This document shows positions 33,401-34,091 of a stretch of DNA of 34,091 nt, in pieces. The notes under the pieces were generated by a model. That model saw only the letters and a program-made list of their open reading frames with translations. It did no database searches and had not been told where the DNA came from. Source of the stretch: Bacteroidota bacterium. GTDB taxonomy: Bacteria > Bacteroidota > Ignavibacteria > Palsa-1295. Made by a program: the position numbers and the translations under genes. The number at the start of each line of letters is the position of its first letter. Positions within the stretch are counted from its first letter, which is position 1. Location of the stretch: assembly GCA_030706385.1 (NCBI GenBank), contig JAUZOQ010000032.1:1-34091 (forward strand). Reading direction: 5' to 3'.

Positions 33401-33736
33401 GACAGAAGATATCTGTGCAATGGCGCCGCCGATATCGGTACCGGGTTCGAAATAGATCTTCATGAGTCCGATGCTCGGAATCGACGAGGATTCCATGCGG
33501 GAAATTCCGCTGACCGTTGTTGAGTAAGCGCGTTCGCTGAGAAGCACAACGCGGCGTTCCATATCTTCTGCCGAAAGACCGGTATAGCTCCAAACAACCG
33601 ATACGACAGGGATATCGATCGTCGGAAAAATATCGACGAACATACTCTTTATCGAGAGTATGCCCATGAGCAAGATGAAAAAACAGAAGACGGCCGTCGT
33701 AAAAGGACGCCGAAGGGCTAACCGAACAATCCACAT
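30470..33736 (-). CDS. RND-family efflux transporter
   Basis: A 1088-aa inner-membrane pump of the AcrB/HAE-CzcA superfamily, full length. TM1 is at about 9-30 (PFTTAVFCFFILLMGILSIK). The two large periplasmic loops and two six-helix bundles are present. The TM4 segment GGLSLAIGMLVDDATVEVENIHRN carries the DD pair of the proton relay, and the C-terminal half ends with TTLFIVPVVYSYLRKG and a short cytoplasmic tail. It is driven by proton influx and exports a drug, lipid or other small compound; the sequence does not decide which. It comes first in the operon with its adaptor. No promoter of the TAnnTTTG type is seen before the ATG at 33736. Confidence 0.96.
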   Translation of the reverse strand: MWIVRLALRRPFTTAVFCFFILLMGILSIKSMFVDIFPTIDIPVVSVVWSYTGLSAEDMERRVVLLSERAYSTTVSGISRMESSSIPSIGLMKIYFEPGTDIGGAIAQISSVNAAIIKIMPPGIGSPAVVRFNASNVPVAQLTMSSKTMSQEQITDYGLNFIRISLFTIPGLATPAPYGGKSRLITVDVDPKTLAAHGLSASDVVTALSNSNTILPAGTARIGKTEYNIAMNASPSAIDQFNDIPIKVVNGATIRIGDVAKVADGFNPQTNIVHVNGNLATYLAIIKKSNASTLAVVNGAKDALPGIKAVAPAGLDLSIDFDQSTFVQAAIDSVMREGVIAAILVSLMILFFLGSWRSVLIVCTSIPLAIMCGVIGLNLTGNSLNIMTLGGLSLAIGMLVDDATVEVENIHRNRNMGKPLTVAILDGASQIAVPAIMATLSICIVFFPVVLLTGPSKFLFTPMALAVVISMLASYVLSRTLVPTLSRMLMPGEHHHGDAYKKVTIFTKFNDARERGFEKFQNAYGRILELFLKHRPFALVIAGGVAVVSILLMNIVGTDFFPATDTGLMKLHFRAPVGTRLEETEKLVLRVEDSIRSVIPKSEVATINDMIGVPVSYNLSMVPSDNASGMDAEILIALKPDHHSTVGYMKKIRKQLTENFPGCTMYFQPADIMSQVLNFGLPAPIDIQIQYPDMNKAHEYALKIYDKIKLLPGPADVAMKQVLDYPGLKLDVDRQRAAQLGVTVKDVANSMLVSLSSSSLISPSFFLNPQNNVNYNVSVKVPMERVTSLEELLASPITPPSAANLVQTIGAAPTDLPSPPSQTLGNLVTIHSEWVPNELDHYTVQRVLDVTASVEDRDLGSTAADIQKVIDGLGQLPKGMKITIRGQNEVMTESFRSLGLGILIAIIMVYLLMVTLFQSWLDPFIVIVAVPGALCGILWMLVLTGTTINVISLMGAIMSVGIAVSNSTLLVTFANDVRVEHNYDSLRGALEAGKTRLRPVLMTALAMILGMIPMALSLGEGGEQNAPLGRAVIGGLIFATFTTLFIVPVVYSYLRKGRPTKHELEEKFLAEEKGFEYDPNAVSDVVVD

Positions 33737-33895
33737 GTGATGCTTTGCCTAATCAGTAAATACCAGTGCCTTCTACTGTAAATGCACTGCATAGTTTCGC
33801 GATCGGGGGAAAACGAATGTGTGATAACGAAATAATATTAAAGAAAGAGTCCGGCAAGATGCTCTGCATGACATCAACTCAATAACACCGCCAGT

Positions 33896-33923
33896 ACGAG
33901 GCCGCAGCAGCGGCCGTAGCGAC
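33896..33923. repeat. GGCC palindromic element, copy A
   Basis: Shares the pattern CGAGGCCnnAGCAGCGGCCGnAGC with copy B 80 bp downstream. This copy contains a perfect hairpin, GGCCGC-AGCA-GCGGCC (33900-33915). It resembles the REP-like short palindromes (the GCAA...TTGC/GGCC type) that are scattered in many bacterial intergenic regions. Confidence 0.6.
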
Positions 33924-33973
33924 TTGCATTCAGTGGAGTCAGAGTTCGGCAGTTGTATAAAGGAACCAAGTAA

Positions 33974-34002
33974 TTGCGAGGCCAAAGCAGCGGCCGAAGC
34001 AA
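33974..34002. repeat. GGCC palindromic element, copy B
   Basis: Imperfect palindrome TTGC-GA-GGCC ... GGCC-GAA-GCAA, related to copy A at exactly 80-bp spacing. No T tract follows on either strand, so it is not a typical intrinsic terminator. Confidence 0.6.
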
Positions 34003-34058
34003 TCTTTAGCTGAATCTTCGCTATTACTCTCGGCTCCGGACAATTCGTCAAACTTGAC

Positions 34059-34090
34059 TTTTGTATTTCCTTGAATTTGTAGTAACTTTG
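34059..34090 (+). promoter_or_regulatory. Bacteroidota-type promoter reading out of the window
   Basis: TTTTG (34059-34063), then 19 nt, then TAACTTTG (34083-34090) on the plus strand. Both elements and the spacing match the Bacteroidota consensus. It should drive a gene beyond the right edge, divergent from the RND operon. Confidence 0.6.
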
Positions 34091-34091
34091 C

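Larger units (their letters stand above)
33737..34091. other. 355-bp intergenic region to the window edge
   Basis: No convincing gene lies here; a 92-codon minus-strand frame is compositionally odd and overlaps the palindromic repeats. The region carries the RND gene's upstream sequence, two copies of a GGCC-rich palindromic element, and an outward-facing plus-strand promoter at the very end. Confidence 0.6.

Noticed and set aside
33773-34051. 92-codon minus-strand open frame
   Set aside because: It runs through the palindromic repeats, has no domain or signal, and its composition looks like translated non-coding sequence.
1-34091. CRISPR arrays, tRNA or rRNA genes, insertion sequences, integrases
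   Set aside because: I looked through the intergenic stretches for regularly spaced repeats, cloverleaf-like sequences and transposase or integrase motifs and saw none. A tRNAscan-type search would be needed to be certain.

Overview
The window looks like chromosomal DNA of a member of the Bacteroidetes/Chlorobi (FCB) group, plausibly a Kapabacteria- or Ignavibacteria-like lineage. This is inference from several signs. Bacteroidota-type promoter elements (TAnnTTTG, twice with a TTG 19 nt upstream) sit in front of genes. There is a protein with a type IX secretion C-terminal tail, a TonB receptor with an N-terminal carboxypeptidase-regulatory-like domain, an AraC regulator of a typically Bacteroidota architecture, and an anti-sigma factor that appears to carry an outer-membrane barrel. 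I see no tRNA, rRNA, CRISPR array, phage or insertion sequence; this is an ordinary core-plus-accessory chromosome segment.

Layout. Positions 1-7652 are a minus-strand block, read right to left: a YdeI-like protein, cbpA (DnaJ-like) and cbpM directly abutting or overlapping, then pheS, two tandem paralogous lipoproteins, a terminator, pheT with its own promoter, and a coiled-coil gene that runs off the left edge. A 536-bp gap (7653-8188) holds no protein gene but several strong inverted repeats that look like a structured plus-strand RNA. Positions 8189-13024 (minus) carry a single-domain response regulator, an AraC regulator, an AHSA1/SRPBCC protein, a TonB-dependent receptor and a small HxH/CxxC membrane protein. 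Positions 13076-16613 (plus) hold two tandem oligopeptide-type substrate-binding proteins, one lipidated and one not, with no permease genes.

Positions 16669-20126 (minus) form the most interesting unit: a lipoprotein, an ECF sigma factor, an overlapping anti-sigma factor whose C-terminus looks like an eight-stranded outer-membrane barrel, and a second lipoprotein 16 nt behind it. This is the layout expected for a single-protein trans-envelope sensor. Positions 20264-24749 (plus) carry a secreted two-repeat protein of unknown function, a TfoX-domain protein, a double-length ThyX, a family 2 glycosyltransferase and endonuclease III. A bidirectional terminator separates these from a minus-strand secreted protein with a T9SS tail. 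A plus-strand Gfo/Idh/MocA oxidoreductase follows.

The right end has a possible ~100-nt minus-strand RNA, a 465-aa helical protein of unknown function, a small Cys-containing protein, and an RND efflux pair (adaptor plus 1088-aa transporter). The last 355 bp contain a duplicated palindromic element and an outward-facing promoter for a gene beyond the window.

Several genes (pheT, the tfoX-thyX pair, the oxidoreductase and the two-repeat protein) have the promoter -7 element ending only 4-6 nt before the start codon. Their mRNAs may therefore be leaderless. Other genes (the coiled-coil gene, the lipoprotein at 16669, the T9SS-tail gene) have clear Shine-Dalgarno sequences.
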